Made by a program: the position numbers and the translations under genes. The notes below the pieces were generated by a model that was not told where the DNA came from, searched no databases, and saw nothing but the letters and a program-made list of their open reading frames with translations. A stretch of 64,000 nucleotides of DNA from CAWFGW01 sp963815495 (GTDB lineage Bacteria > Bacteroidota > Bacteroidia > Cytophagales > JAAEPT01), in the NCBI GenBank assembly GCA_963815495.1, contig CAWFGW010000029.1, positions 186,001-250,000 on the forward strand, given 5' to 3'. Each line of letters starts with the position of its first letter. The first letter of the stretch is position 1. Positions 45,354 through 54,635 of this stretch are shown in pieces.

Positions 45354-46433
45354 TCAAACAAAAGGAAACTTAACCACTTCGGCTTTTAATTTTCTATTTC
45401 TCACCACAACATTTACCTCCGTTCCTGCAGCGGAAAAATCTGTTTTCAAATACCCCATAGCTATGCCAACACCTAAAACTGGTGAAATACTTCCTGAGGT
45501 AATTTCACCAATACTCTCCCCCTTCATATTCTCTACAGTATAATGTGATCGGGGAATACCTTTGTCAATCATTTTTAAGCCAACTAGCTTGCGATTTACA
45601 CCTGACTCTTTTTGTTTTAAGAGAATTTCTTTGTCAATAAAGTCTTTTGTGAATTTGGTAACCCAACCCAAACCAGCTTCTATTGGCGATGTAGTATCAT
45701 CAATATCATTTCCATAAAGACAATAGCCTTTTTCTAACCTCAATGTATCACGTGCTCCTAGTCCTATTGGTTGAATACCGTACTCCTCGCCCGCTTCCAT
45801 TATTTTATTCCAAACTTCTAAAGCAAATTCATTGCGTATATATACTTCAAATCCTCCAGCACCTGTATAACCTGTTGCTGAAACAATCACACCTTTTTTT
45901 CCTGCAAAATTTAACGTATCAAATGTATAATAAGCCATTGTAGACAAATCATGTGATGTCAATTTTTGAAGTGTAGCAACAGCTTTAGGCCCTTGAACAG
46001 CAAAAAGAGAATAACTATCTGAAATATTTTTTAACGTTGCTCCAAAAGAATTGTGCTGATTAATCCATTCCCAATCTTTATCAATATTAGAAGCGTTCAC
46101 GACTAACATATATCTGTTATCTGCCAATTTGTAGACTAACAAATCATCCACTATGCCGCCTTTTCCGTTGGGTAAACAGGCATACTGAATTTTACCATCT
46201 ACTAACTTAGATGCATCGTTTGAAATCACATATTGAATTAAGCCTAAAGCTCCTTGGCCTTCTACCATAAACTCCCCCATGTGAGATACATCAAAAATCC
46301 CAACTCGTTCTCGCACACAGTGGTGCTCATCAAGATCACTCGTATACCTCACTGGCATTTCGTACCCTGCAAAGGGAATTATTTTTGCTCCAAGTTCTTG
46401 ATGTTTCTGATATAAGGCAGTCCGTTTTTCCAT
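45354..46433 (-). CDS. gcvT: Glycine cleavage system T protein (aminomethyltransferase)
   Basis: This 359-residue enzyme releases ammonia from the aminomethyl-lipoyl H protein and forms methylene-tetrahydrofolate. It opens EKRTALYQKHQELGAKIIPFAGYEMPVRY, continues with GIFDVSHMGEF, GLGARDTLRLEKGYCLYGND (folate-binding region) and GEITSGSISP, and has the usual length. The ATG at 46433 is preferred over a TTG at 46457 that would overlap rnhB. There is no glycine riboswitch upstream. It sits between rnhB and comB, all on the minus strand with minimal spacing. Confidence 0.95.
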   Translation of the reverse strand: MEKRTALYQKHQELGAKIIPFAGYEMPVRYTSDLDEHHCVRERVGIFDVSHMGEFMVEGQGALGLIQYVISNDASKLVDGKIQYACLPNGKGGIVDDLLVYKLADNRYMLVVNASNIDKDWEWINQHNSFGATLKNISDSYSLFAVQGPKAVATLQKLTSHDLSTMAYYTFDTLNFAGKKGVIVSATGYTGAGGFEVYIRNEFALEVWNKIMEAGEEYGIQPIGLGARDTLRLEKGYCLYGNDIDDTTSPIEAGLGWVTKFTKDFIDKEILLKQKESGVNRKLVGLKMIDKGIPRSHYTVENMKGESIGEITSGSISPVLGVGIAMGYLKTDFSAAGTEVNVVVRNRKLKAEVVKFPFV

Positions 46434-46446
46434 ATTTACTTTGTCT

Positions 46447-47067
46447 CTAAAAACCAAACCCTAGTTGTTTGGGCAGCAAATTAAATGATTTTCTGTGATA
46501 TGACGTAATTCCATGTTCTTGTATTCCTAACCTATGGTGCTTTGTCGGGTAACCCGCATTTTTATCCCACCCATATTCAGGGTGTTTCAAATGTAAATCT
46601 TCCATGAGGCGATCGCGGTGTGTTTTGGCTAAAATACTCGCTGCTGCAATAGATAAATACATACTATCACCTTTTACGATACATTCATGAGGAATTAACG
46701 GGTATGGGGTAAATCTATTTCCATCAATAATCAATAATTCTGGCTTGACTTTCAATTTATCTAAAGCTCTATGCATCGCTAGAAAAGAAGCATTTAGAAT
46801 ATTTATTTTATCAATTTCTTCATTCCAAACTTCAGCAATAGCAAACGCTAACGCATCTTGTTGTATTTGATCAAAGAAAAATTCTCGGTTCTTTTTTGAG
46901 AGTTGTTTTGAATCATTTAAAAATTTGTTTTCATAATCCCTAGGAAAAACAACTGCTGCAGCTACCACAGGGCCTGCCAAACAACCTCTACCAGCCTCAT
47001 CAAGACCTGCTTCAACTAACTCTTTTTGGTAATATGATTGTAACAAAACAAATAAGTGATTTCCCAA
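46447..47067 (-). CDS. rnhB: Ribonuclease HII
   Basis: This 206-residue enzyme removes RNA from RNA-DNA hybrids. Conserved active-site sequences are EAGLDEAGRGCLAGPVVAAAV (Asp23, Glu24), LLIDGNRF and KGDSMYLSIAAASILAKTHRD. It has the normal length for the family. Only TTG codons fit as starts (47067 or 47046), since no ATG precedes the conserved core. The stop is 14 bp upstream of the preferred gcvT start. Confidence 0.93.
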   Translation of the reverse strand: MGNHLFVLLQSYYQKELVEAGLDEAGRGCLAGPVVAAAVVFPRDYENKFLNDSKQLSKKNREFFFDQIQQDALAFAIAEVWNEEIDKINILNASFLAMHRALDKLKVKPELLIIDGNRFTPYPLIPHECIVKGDSMYLSIAAASILAKTHRDRLMEDLHLKHPEYGWDKNAGYPTKHHRLGIQEHGITSYHRKSFNLLPKQLGFGF

Positions 47068-47107
47068 ATGTAACCTTTTGATATGTTTTTTTCGTTACTT
47101 TATATAT

Positions 47108-47452
47108 ATGAATACGTTTTCACGATACGGACTCTTAATTTTATGGCTATACTTGGCTAGCGCTTGTACTCCGCAAACTAATCAACGTAAACCAGGAAAA
47201 CATTCTTCAACAAAAATTACCGGGCTCAAAAAACCAAAAGCACCAAAAAAAACCAAAAACTCTGATGAGTATTTTGTAAATCAAGCTGAGGAAATTATTG
47301 AAGAAAGTGAGAAAGCTGAAAAAGAAAGAATAAAAGCTCAAAAAAAGCAAGCTGAATTGGGCTATGCTCAAGAAAAGGCCAACGCTGAAGCCGCTGAAAA
47401 AGAAGACAAAAAGCCTCGTAAAATTAATACAGGAGAATTTACTTTTTACTAA
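47108..47452 (+). CDS. Small charged lipoprotein with C-terminal coiled coil
   Basis: This product of about 114 residues has a lipoprotein signal (MNTFSRYGLLILWLYLASAC, lipobox LASAC), a Pro/Lys-rich linker, and a highly charged helix-forming stretch (NQAEEIIEESEKAEKERIKAQKKQAELGYAQEK) that probably forms a coiled coil. A short KINTGEFTFY end follows. No known family was recognised. The start is placed at the ATG at 47108 because it opens the lipoprotein signal; an ATG at 47078 would add ten residues. It is divergent from rnhB, and a terminator follows. Confidence 0.65.
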   Translation: MNTFSRYGLLILWLYLASACTPQTNQRKPGKHSSTKITGLKKPKAPKKTKNSDEYFVNQAEEIIEESEKAEKERIKAQKKQAELGYAQEKANAEAAEKEDKKPRKINTGEFTFY

Positions 47453-47475
47453 TTGTCTTGTTCACAAAAAAACAA

Positions 47476-47524
47476 ACAAAACCCTTTATGAATGTGAAGG
47501 GCTTTGTTGTTCCATTTTTTTTTT
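47476..47524. terminator. Terminator hairpin between lipoprotein and porin genes
   Basis: An 11-bp stem with one mismatch (47476-47486 with 47497-47507), a 10-nt loop and a run of ten Ts ending at 47524 terminate the rightward lipoprotein gene. The A-rich left side may also serve the convergent porin gene. Confidence 0.65.
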
Positions 47525-47535
47525 CAAAGGTATTA

Positions 47536-48843
47536 TCAAAGCGTAACCTGTAATTGAAGGGTGTATAACCCTTTTCTAGCTGAAACAAAATTAGTTCCAT
47601 CTACATTATATGAATATACGGGTCTGTTTTGGTAATTTAAGGTAACCTTGTTACTATGTCCATTTTTAAACAAGTTAATACCTACATCATACAACCAAAG
47701 TGACTCGTCTAACGCCTGGAAATTAGCTTGTGTTAATGCACCGTAAGGCTGCAATCTTATTGATTCCCCAGTAAGCCTTACTGGTAGCAAATAACCTAAT
47801 TGGGTGTAAGACATGTTTCCTGTCCCTAAAATTGGTGCAGCAGTCCCTCCACCATTCAAACTAAAACCATTACTTCCCGTTACAGGATTCATTGCTCCTA
47901 TGTTTTGGAGGTAATTTGGACCAAATCCAAACCAGTATTGACCAAAATAAAATGTAACAGCATCTTTTCGGTCTGAATCTAAAGGCAAGTCTAAGAATAC
48001 ATCAGCCGCAAAATTTTCCATATTGTGTCTCACTGTGTCTCCTGAAAACTCACGGTTCCACATGGCGTCTTGTTGAAATTGAAAACCTGCACCAATTTTA
48101 AGCACTTTTTTAGTTCCTAAATATGATCCTTTTGCGTAGGGAGTTAAGTTTGATTCTTGCACAAAAAAGTCCCATCCAAAATACCCTCCAAATTGAGGAT
48201 TAGGTGCTTCTAAATTATAATTTGATTGCAGTGATAGGGGTTGAGCTTTTCCTGATTGTTGAATTGCCATCGGAGTAGTTACACTTATTCGGTAGTCCAA
48301 TTTTGAAAGTTGACCTTTTGCATACACACCTAATTTTCTTAAAAACTGGTCGGTTCTGTCATTCGTTGATTGTGCAAACAAAGGAGCATCCATACTTAGA
48401 ATAGCCCCAATACTTGCTGATGAATATCTACTCAATCCGTTCCATCCGGTAAGACCAGCTCCCAAGGATAATTTTTTTCCTATGACTGCATGCTCAATTA
48501 ACGCGTCATGAAAAAATATGCCTGGTTTACGTTGGCCATTAGGAGAAAAATTATTGATCCCCATTTGCATATATATAAATGTGTTTTTATAAACATTGCC
48601 GAATAATTGGATACGGGTTCTCCTTAAACCTATATCAAATCCATTATCTTGTATATCTCCATTGGGTGATAAGGTCCCTGCGTTATACTCACCATAACGT
48701 AACCATACCTGATTTAAAAAAGTGAATTTTATGTACTGTGAAGAGTCTTCATTTGCATGCAAATAAATTCCTTTAAAATCATTTTGAGCTTTAGAAGCAA
48801 TGGACGCTGAAACTAACAGCAACACTAAGTAAATTTTCTTCAT
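47536..48843 (-). CDS. Porin-like outer-membrane beta-barrel protein (phosphate-selective-porin type)
   Basis: This 435-residue protein has a signal peptide (MKKIYLVLLLVSASIASKAQ). About sixteen predicted beta strands follow, including the porin-family opening YIKFTFLNQVWLRYGEYNAG, GFDIGLRRTRIQLFGN and the C-terminal strand KGLYTLQLQVTL. The GLRRTRI motif is common in OprO/OprP-like porins of Bacteroidota. Substrate specificity cannot be inferred. It is a single gene, divergent from the 7TMR-DISM/SpoIIE gene. Confidence 0.8.
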   Translation of the reverse strand: MKKIYLVLLLVSASIASKAQNDFKGIYLHANEDSSQYIKFTFLNQVWLRYGEYNAGTLSPNGDIQDNGFDIGLRRTRIQLFGNVYKNTFIYMQMGINNFSPNGQRKPGIFFHDALIEHAVIGKKLSLGAGLTGWNGLSRYSSASIGAILSMDAPLFAQSTNDRTDQFLRKLGVYAKGQLSKLDYRISVTTPMAIQQSGKAQPLSLQSNYNLEAPNPQFGGYFGWDFFVQESNLTPYAKGSYLGTKKVLKIGAGFQFQQDAMWNREFSGDTVRHNMENFAADVFLDLPLDSDRKDAVTFYFGQYWFGFGPNYLQNIGAMNPVTGSNGFSLNGGGTAAPILGTGNMSYTQLGYLLPVRLTGESIRLQPYGALTQANFQALDESLWLYDVGINLFKNGHSNKVTLNYQNRPVYSYNVDGTNFVSARKGLYTLQLQVTL

Positions 48844-48928
48844 TATAACTTATTTATTGTTAAACCTAATCTCCAAAATAAGAAGTTGAATCTGAAAAGA
48901 AATTGAAATGAATTTTAAAATCTATTTT

Positions 48929-48955
48929 TTGTTTAGCCTTAACAATATACATTTG
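48929..48955 (+). promoter_or_regulatory. Bacteroidota-type promoter for the SpoIIE phosphatase gene
   Basis: TTG at 48929-48931 and TACATTTG at 48948-48955 (TAnnTTTG) are separated by 16 bp, somewhat short of the usual 19-21. They lie 32 bp upstream of the ATG. Confidence 0.5.
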
Positions 48956-48987
48956 AGGGAAATTTAAAAAAGCTATACGCTATTTAA

Positions 48988-51036
48988 ATGAACAATTCAT
49001 ATCTCTTAGTAATATTAACATTTAGCTTTTTACACGCTTTTTGTTCCAAAACAATAGAACTAACAGATAGTACCAAAGAAGTTTGGATATCGCGAAATTA
49101 TGTAGACTATTTAATAGATGAGTCAAACACTTTTACGATTAACGATGTATTAAAAGCTGATAGTTCTAAATTCACATTACTTAACAAAGACCTTGTAAAT
49201 AACAAACCTGAATCACATTATTGGATTCACTTCAAGATTAAATCTTTAGCCCAAGCCCAGTCTTTTCGAATAGAACTATATGACTTTGACATCGATGAAA
49301 TTGAGTTCTACATTATTAACGATGACAATAAAATATCTGTCGAAAAATTAGGTTACAGGTATCCATTCAGTTCTCGTGTAATAGAACATAAAAACCCTGG
49401 TTTTAACATTTCAATACCAGAAAATCAAACTAGACATTACTATATAAAATTCAAGTCTAGTAGAAAAAACCTCTTTAAACCCGTTATAAAATCTTACGAA
49501 ACCACGTTGGACTATGGTTTAAAAGAATATATTCTTATTGGAGTTTTTTGCGGCCTTCTTCTATTAATGATTTTTTACAACCTGCTGTACTTCATAATCT
49601 TAAGAGTGAATCACTACATTTATTATGTATTGTATGCTACATGCATGCTTATATACTTAATGATACGAAATGGCACAGCATTTCAATATTTATGGCCAAA
49701 CATGCCTTTTTTAAATCCATACATGGACGACATCTCCCTTTATTTAGGCACTATATCAATGTTATTATTTACAATTTTTTTTCTTGATTTAAAGAATACA
49801 GAAAGAAAACTAAGACAGTTATTACTTTTTGCAGTAATAGCACGTACGGCTTTCTTTATTTATGGGGTTTTTTCTAATTATAATTTTCAATGGATAGTTG
49901 TTGATGCCATATTTGCTCAATTGGCTTTTGGTGTAGGTATTAAACTATACCGTGATAAAGTAAAATCTGCCCGGTGGTTTGTAATAGCATTTACTATATT
50001 AAATATTGCCTTTATAACTACAACTTTAGAAAACCTAGGGATAATCGATTCAAATGTATTAACCGTTTATTCTCTTAATATTGGAATTGTTTTACAGTTT
50101 GTCTTTTTATCTATCAGTATTGCTGAGTCGGTAAAAGAAACTTATAAACAAAAAAATAAAGCACAAGCTGAACTTTTATCCTTTCAAGAAAAAATAAACG
50201 AACAATTAGAGAGTAAAGTTAAAAGAAGAACAGTTGAGTTAGAACAGCAAAAAGAACTAGTAGAAGAAAAAAACAATCAGATAATGGCTAGCGTTCGGTA
50301 TGCAAAAACAATTCAAACGGCTACCCTACCTAATGAAATCACATTAAACAAAATAAATAAAAACAACTTTATTCTGTATCTCCCCCGAGACATTGTCAGT
50401 GGTGATTTTTATTGGGCTTACGAACTATCTAAAGATGAATACATTATCGCTGCAGCAGACTGCACCGGTCATGGGATACCCGGAGCATTCATGTCTATGA
50501 TTGGAGTAAATCTTTTAAATAGAATTGTTTCTGAAGGTCATCATATACCTAACGACATTTTAACTGAATTACATCAAAACATTCAACTAGTACTTAATCA
50601 AAAAGAAAGTAACAATTCTGACGGAATGGATATTGCCATTTGCCGAGTAAAAAGAAAGGAAAAAATTATCGAATATGCCGGAGCTAAAAATCCTTTTGTT
50701 TATATAATAAATAATGAGCTATACCGCATTAAAGCTACCAGAAAATCGATTGGTGGTTATGACCAAAAACAACACCTTGATTTTGAACTACATACCATCT
50801 CATATAAAAAGGACTCAATTACTTTTTTCTTGTTCTCTGATGGTTATGCAGACCAATTTGGGGCAGTCGAAGATAGAAAATTTTACTTATCTAATTTAGA
50901 AACCCTCTTTAAAGAAAATTACACTAAACCAATGAGCGAACAAAAGACAGTTTTAAGTGATGCTCTAAAAAAATGGATGGGAGCTGAACAAGAGCAAATA
51001 GATGATATTTTAATTTTAGGTGTAAAAGAAGGTTGA
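48988..51036 (+). CDS. 7TMR-DISM receptor with SpoIIE-type PP2C phosphatase output
   Basis: This 682-residue membrane sensor has an N-terminal signal and a jelly-roll DISMED2-type extracellular domain (about 30-175; YWIHFKIKS). Seven helices follow (about 180-385; YILIGVFCGLLLLMIFYNLLYF), then a coiled coil (about 395-435), and a PP2C/SpoIIE domain (about 450-680) with metal-binding motifs DIVSGDFYW, AAADCTGHGIPGAFMS, NSDGMDIAIC and FSDGYADQFG. SpoIIE-type enzymes usually dephosphorylate anti-anti-sigma proteins. No GGDEF or histidine-kinase domain is attached, so the receptor acts directly through phosphatase output. No partner regulator is visible beside it. Confidence 0.88.
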   Translation: MNNSYLLVILTFSFLHAFCSKTIELTDSTKEVWISRNYVDYLIDESNTFTINDVLKADSSKFTLLNKDLVNNKPESHYWIHFKIKSLAQAQSFRIELYDFDIDEIEFYIINDDNKISVEKLGYRYPFSSRVIEHKNPGFNISIPENQTRHYYIKFKSSRKNLFKPVIKSYETTLDYGLKEYILIGVFCGLLLLMIFYNLLYFIILRVNHYIYYVLYATCMLIYLMIRNGTAFQYLWPNMPFLNPYMDDISLYLGTISMLLFTIFFLDLKNTERKLRQLLLFAVIARTAFFIYGVFSNYNFQWIVVDAIFAQLAFGVGIKLYRDKVKSARWFVIAFTILNIAFITTTLENLGIIDSNVLTVYSLNIGIVLQFVFLSISIAESVKETYKQKNKAQAELLSFQEKINEQLESKVKRRTVELEQQKELVEEKNNQIMASVRYAKTIQTATLPNEITLNKINKNNFILYLPRDIVSGDFYWAYELSKDEYIIAAADCTGHGIPGAFMSMIGVNLLNRIVSEGHHIPNDILTELHQNIQLVLNQKESNNSDGMDIAICRVKRKEKIIEYAGAKNPFVYIINNELYRIKATRKSIGGYDQKQHLDFELHTISYKKDSITFFLFSDGYADQFGAVEDRKFYLSNLETLFKENYTKPMSEQKTVLSDALKKWMGAEQEQIDDILILGVKEG

Positions 51037-51214
51037 AATAACCCTCTCCTATCAACTTTATATGCCGAATAAGATGTTTATTATTTTTTAAACCAACCTT
51101 AATTATACATTAATTTTTCAAATAAAACAAATTTTTCTTTTTTTTCCCCGAGATTAAATAGACCTTTGATTCATCAATGCAGCTAATCGAGGGAATAAAA
51201 CCTTAATATTATCT

Positions 51215-52614
51215 ATGAAAAATTATCTTTTATCATTACTAGCTTCAATTATTTTTTTAAACGCTAACGCTCAAGAGCATAAACTAACTCCTTATTTTTT
51301 AAAGCAGGACTTGGCTTTATTTGAGAGTCTTCTAAAGATTCATCCAGGACTACATGAGTATACCACTGAAGAAAATTTAAATTTGTTAATCAGTGAAACC
51401 AAACAAGAAATAGAAAAATCATTAACACCACTTGAGTTTTATAAAAACCTTTCAATCATTGTATCCAATCTACAAGATGCTAATACACGCCTCTATGCAG
51501 GTAGAAACATCTATAATCACAATACCTTTTACCCGATTTTGTTTAAACCAATTGGTGAATCCTTATATGCCGATATTGAGGACCAAAATATCCCCGTTGG
51601 ATCAAAGCTCATTTCAATTAATGGTATTAGTTGCTGACAGCATTTTGACTTCTATCAAAAAGTATATTGCCTCTGACGGATTTAATGAAACTAGAAAACT
51701 AAGAAAAATTGAAGCTTATTTTAGCCTATATTATTATTACGAATTTGGTAGCTCAAAAACGTATGCTTCAACCTACTTAACACCTGAAGGAACTGAAATA
51801 GAATGTAACCCTAGAAGGCTGTGACTTTGATGCTTTAAATAATTTAAATAAAATTCGACATTCTTATTCATACAAAGCACAAGAAAAAACAATATTACCC
51901 TATTTATCCTATACAGACAATCCAGAGGTAATACAACTTACTGTGAACTCATTTGGTGTAGAACCAACTCAATTTAAAAAAGAGTTGTCTCGCCTTTTTA
52001 ATATAATGGATAATGAAGGTTACAAACATTTAATTGTAGATATAAGAAATAACGAAGGAGGGTTTAGAGAAAATGCTATTGAATTATTCTCCTATCTTAC
52101 AAAAAATGAGTTCTCTCAAATTAAATCAAGAAGTATCAAAACTACAGATTATCCTAAACCACAATACCTAATCAATACGTTTAGCGATGAAGATTTTGAT
52201 AATATCTATGCTGATGGATTAGTCTCTAGAGAAGATTCTAAAGTTCACTTAATGACCCCAAAACACAATTCTTTTAAAGGAAGTATATATGTGATGACTA
52301 GTGGTCTAAATACTGGAAGCGCAAGTCTATTTGCTATGAATGCTAAAAATGATGAGAATATTTACTTAGTTGGAGAGGAAACTGGTGGTAATTATTACTT
52401 CCACATGGGGGGAAGAACTGTTTATTATCAGTTACCTCACTCAAAAATCAAAGTTGTAATTCCAACGGAACGAATCGTTCACGATGTTGAATATGGAAAT
52501 AATCCAGAAGCACAGGGTGTAGTGCCACATTACACAGTGGAACTTAACTTAAAAGATTTGATAGAAGGTAATGATAGTCAATTAAATTATATATTTAACT
52601 CTGCTTATTCCTAA
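51215..52614 (+). pseudogene. S41-family peptidase (Tsp/CtpA-like) broken by two frameshifts
   Basis: This is an exported S41 serine protease-like protein of about 465 residues once repaired. Part 1 (51215-51637) has a signal peptide (MKNYLLSLLASIIFLNANAQ) and runs to SINGIS. Part 2 continues in a second frame to ECN. Part 3 (from 51811, third frame) contains LIVDIRNNEGGFRENA, the catalytic Ser in SGLNTGSASLFA, and GEETGGN. Each break is repaired by removing one base, in the TT at 51631-51632 and the CCC at 51809-51811. Both indels fall in short homopolymers and all flanking sequence reads cleanly, so sequencing error is as likely as true inactivation. Substrate unknown. Confidence 0.8.
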
Positions 52615-52700
52615 TAAAGAAAAATTACACCTCGTATCAAAACCAACGTTGCCTCACCAAAGTGTTCAAGCATCTAGATAATTCACTAAAAGAATTCACG

Positions 52701-53535
52701 CTATTTCAATTCTATCTTAAAGACATTAATCAGTCGTTGTTTATATAAACTACCTACAGCTTTTTTGAAATTCTTTTTACTCATCTGCAAAGCTACTTTA
52801 ATTACTTCTGGATCACTTTTATCAGACAAATAGATTACACCTTTGTTTTTTCTTCAAATAAGCCAACAAAGACATCTGTATGTCCTTCAGTTGCGACATA
52901 ACCTATCGGTTCTAAGACTAATATCCAACTTACCATCTTCTCTGATTTTTTTAATAAATCCAGATAATTTATCTCCTTGATGAACTTGTTTAAAAATTTC
53001 GTTTTGATAAACTAAACCTGAATACAAGTCATTAACAATAACATTAATCTCCAAGGTCTGTTTTATGATCAACTATGAGTTGGACTTCATCACGCTCTGA
53101 CAACTCTGAAGCTGCTGGTAATAAAAAACTGGAATACTTAGCAGTGCCCACTAATCGGTCAGATTCTTCATCTTCATATAAATAGATGAGATAACTCTTT
53201 CCAATTTCCATTTTCATTTTTTGATTTCTAAAAGGCACAAAAAGTTGTTTATCTAGTCCCCAATCTAAAAAAGCACCAAAAGGATTTGTATCTACTACTT
53301 CTAAATAGGCAAACTTATTTAAAGTAACATAAGGCGTTTGTGTTGTAGCAACTAATCGATCTTCCGAATCAGAATAAACAAATACAGTTACCTCCTCGTC
53401 TAACTGGATGTTATTTTCTTTCACAAATCGACTAGGTAGCAATACCTCTTCGTCATCTTCTAAAGACATTAAATACATCCCTTGAGGCATCTCTCGGTTT
53501 GCTCTTAGTACATTGTAATCACCTAATTGAATCAT
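52701..53535 (-). pseudogene. cvfB: CvfB-like S1-domain RNA-binding protein, three frameshifts
   Basis: The repaired product is about 278 residues and matches CvfB-type proteins: three S1-like OB folds (VTLNKFAYLEVVDTNPFGAFLDWGL; LEINVIVNDLYSGLVYQNEIF; RPIGYVATEGHTDVFVGLF) and a C-terminal winged helix (KSDPEVIKVALQMSKKNFKKAVG). The frame breaks three times. One surplus base lies at 53053-53054 and another at 52910-52911, and one base is missing in the T-run 52846-52851. Two +1 and one -1 lesions with otherwise intact domains argue for sequence error, although a real pseudogene cannot be excluded. It starts with ATG at 53535, just after the desaturase terminator. Confidence 0.8.
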
Positions 53536-53552
53536 ATAATTTTATTATAACA

Positions 53553-53582
53553 TAAAAAAAGCAGCCTTAGGCTGCTTTTTTT
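53553..53582 (-). terminator. Terminator whose stem encodes the desaturase C-terminus
   Basis: AAAAAAGCAGCC and its complement enclose a 3-nt loop (53554-53580), flanked by T-runs on both strands. The desaturase stop TAA (53567-53569) forms the loop, so the last codons (Lys-Lys-Ala-Ala) are half of the stem. Confidence 0.8.
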
Positions 53583-54472
53583 GCTTCTCTACTTCCTTCT
53601 TGAAAATTGGAATTTCTAACTTTTTCTGGCACTTCTTGAATATCCCAAACTAAACCAACGTAGGATAATAATTTCAAGATGTAATAAGTGATATCTATCT
53701 CCCACCAGTAAAACCCTTGTCGCGTTGATGACATGTAATAATGATGATTATTGTGCCATCCTTCACCTAAAGTTAATAAAGCTAAAATCAAATTGTTCCT
53801 CGACTCATCCCCAGTCTTATATCGTTGTCTGCCAAATTTGTGCATAATTGAGTTAATCGAAAATGTGCCATGGTATAAAAACACCGTACTCAAAAAGAAG
53901 CCTATTAACAAGGTAGACAAACCACCTTCAGGACTAACAATCATACTTATTGAACCACCATTTACAATTCCACCAATGGCTGCTACTGCTGTTGCCATTA
54001 CGATAACAGGTACTAAGTGGTATTTATTTAACCATCTTAATTCTGGAAACTTAGCATAATCCTGTATTAACTTAAAGTGAGTTTCTTTATAATCAGGACC
54101 TAAAATCCATCCTAAATGAGAATACCAAAAACCATATAATTTCATTGAATGTGGATCGGCAGGTGTATCACTTGTTCGGTGATGTACTCTGTGATGGGCT
54201 GCCCACCAAAGCACTCCTTTTTGAACAGTTGTCTCTGCCATAAAAGCTAAGAAAAATTGAAACCAACGTGATGTTTTATAGGTTCTATGAGAGAAGTATC
54301 TATGGTAAACACCTGTTACAAAGAACATTCTAATAAAATATAATGATATACAAACAATCCAGTCAAAAGCAGTAGCTCCAGTCCAAATTGCAGCTAAAGG
54401 TATAAGGTGGACGAAAATAAAGCCAAAAGACCCTGCTCCAATGACGCCCGTTTTTCTTGATTCTAACTCCAT
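53567..54472 (-). CDS. Membrane acyl-CoA/fatty-acid delta-9-type desaturase
   Basis: This 301-residue di-iron membrane desaturase introduces a double bond into acyl chains. The three histidine boxes are HRYFSH, HRVHH (in WWAAHHRVHHRTSD) and HNNHH. Two hydrophobic hairpins (VHLIPLAAIWTGA and YFIRMFFVTGVY; later STLLIGFFLSTVFLYHGTF) give four membrane spans. It has the normal length, with no cytochrome b5 domain. It starts with ATG behind a good promoter and ends inside a terminator hairpin. Confidence 0.92.
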   Translation of the reverse strand: MELESRKTGVIGAGSFGFIFVHLIPLAAIWTGATAFDWIVCISLYFIRMFFVTGVYHRYFSHRTYKTSRWFQFFLAFMAETTVQKGVLWWAAHHRVHHRTSDTPADPHSMKLYGFWYSHLGWILGPDYKETHFKLIQDYAKFPELRWLNKYHLVPVIVMATAVAAIGGIVNGGSISMIVSPEGGLSTLLIGFFLSTVFLYHGTFSINSIMHKFGRQRYKTGDESRNNLILALLTLGEGWHNNHHYYMSSTRQGFYWWEIDITYYILKLLSYVGLVWDIQEVPEKVRNSNFQEGSREAKKAA

Positions 54473-54491
54473 TTATTTATTTTAATGATTA

Positions 54492-54525
54492 CAAACTTAC
54501 AAAATTTTGATTTATCATTCATCAA
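54492..54525 (-). promoter_or_regulatory. Bacteroidota-type promoter for the desaturase gene
   Basis: On the minus strand TTG (+ coordinates 54523-54525) and TAAGTTTG (54492-54499; TAnnTTTG) are separated by 23 bp. They lie 20 bp upstream of the desaturase ATG. Confidence 0.55.
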
Positions 54526-54598
54526 ATATTACTCAATCAATGACGTGATAAATATCAACTTACTTGGGTGAACGTATTCTCATAACTCCTAATATCGC

Positions 54599-54606
54599 TA
54601 CCTTTG
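54599..54606 (+). promoter_or_regulatory. Candidate -7 box (TACCTTTG) for the small exported protein gene
   Basis: TACCTTTG matches TAnnTTTG and lies 29 bp upstream of the ATG at 54636. No TTG partner is present at the usual distance. Confidence 0.35.
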
Positions 54607-54635
54607 AATTATAATTTTACATTATTATCCAAACA

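Noticed and set aside
46434..46446. Glycine riboswitch upstream of gcvT
   Set aside because: gcvT follows rnhB with almost no spacer, leaving no room for an aptamer.
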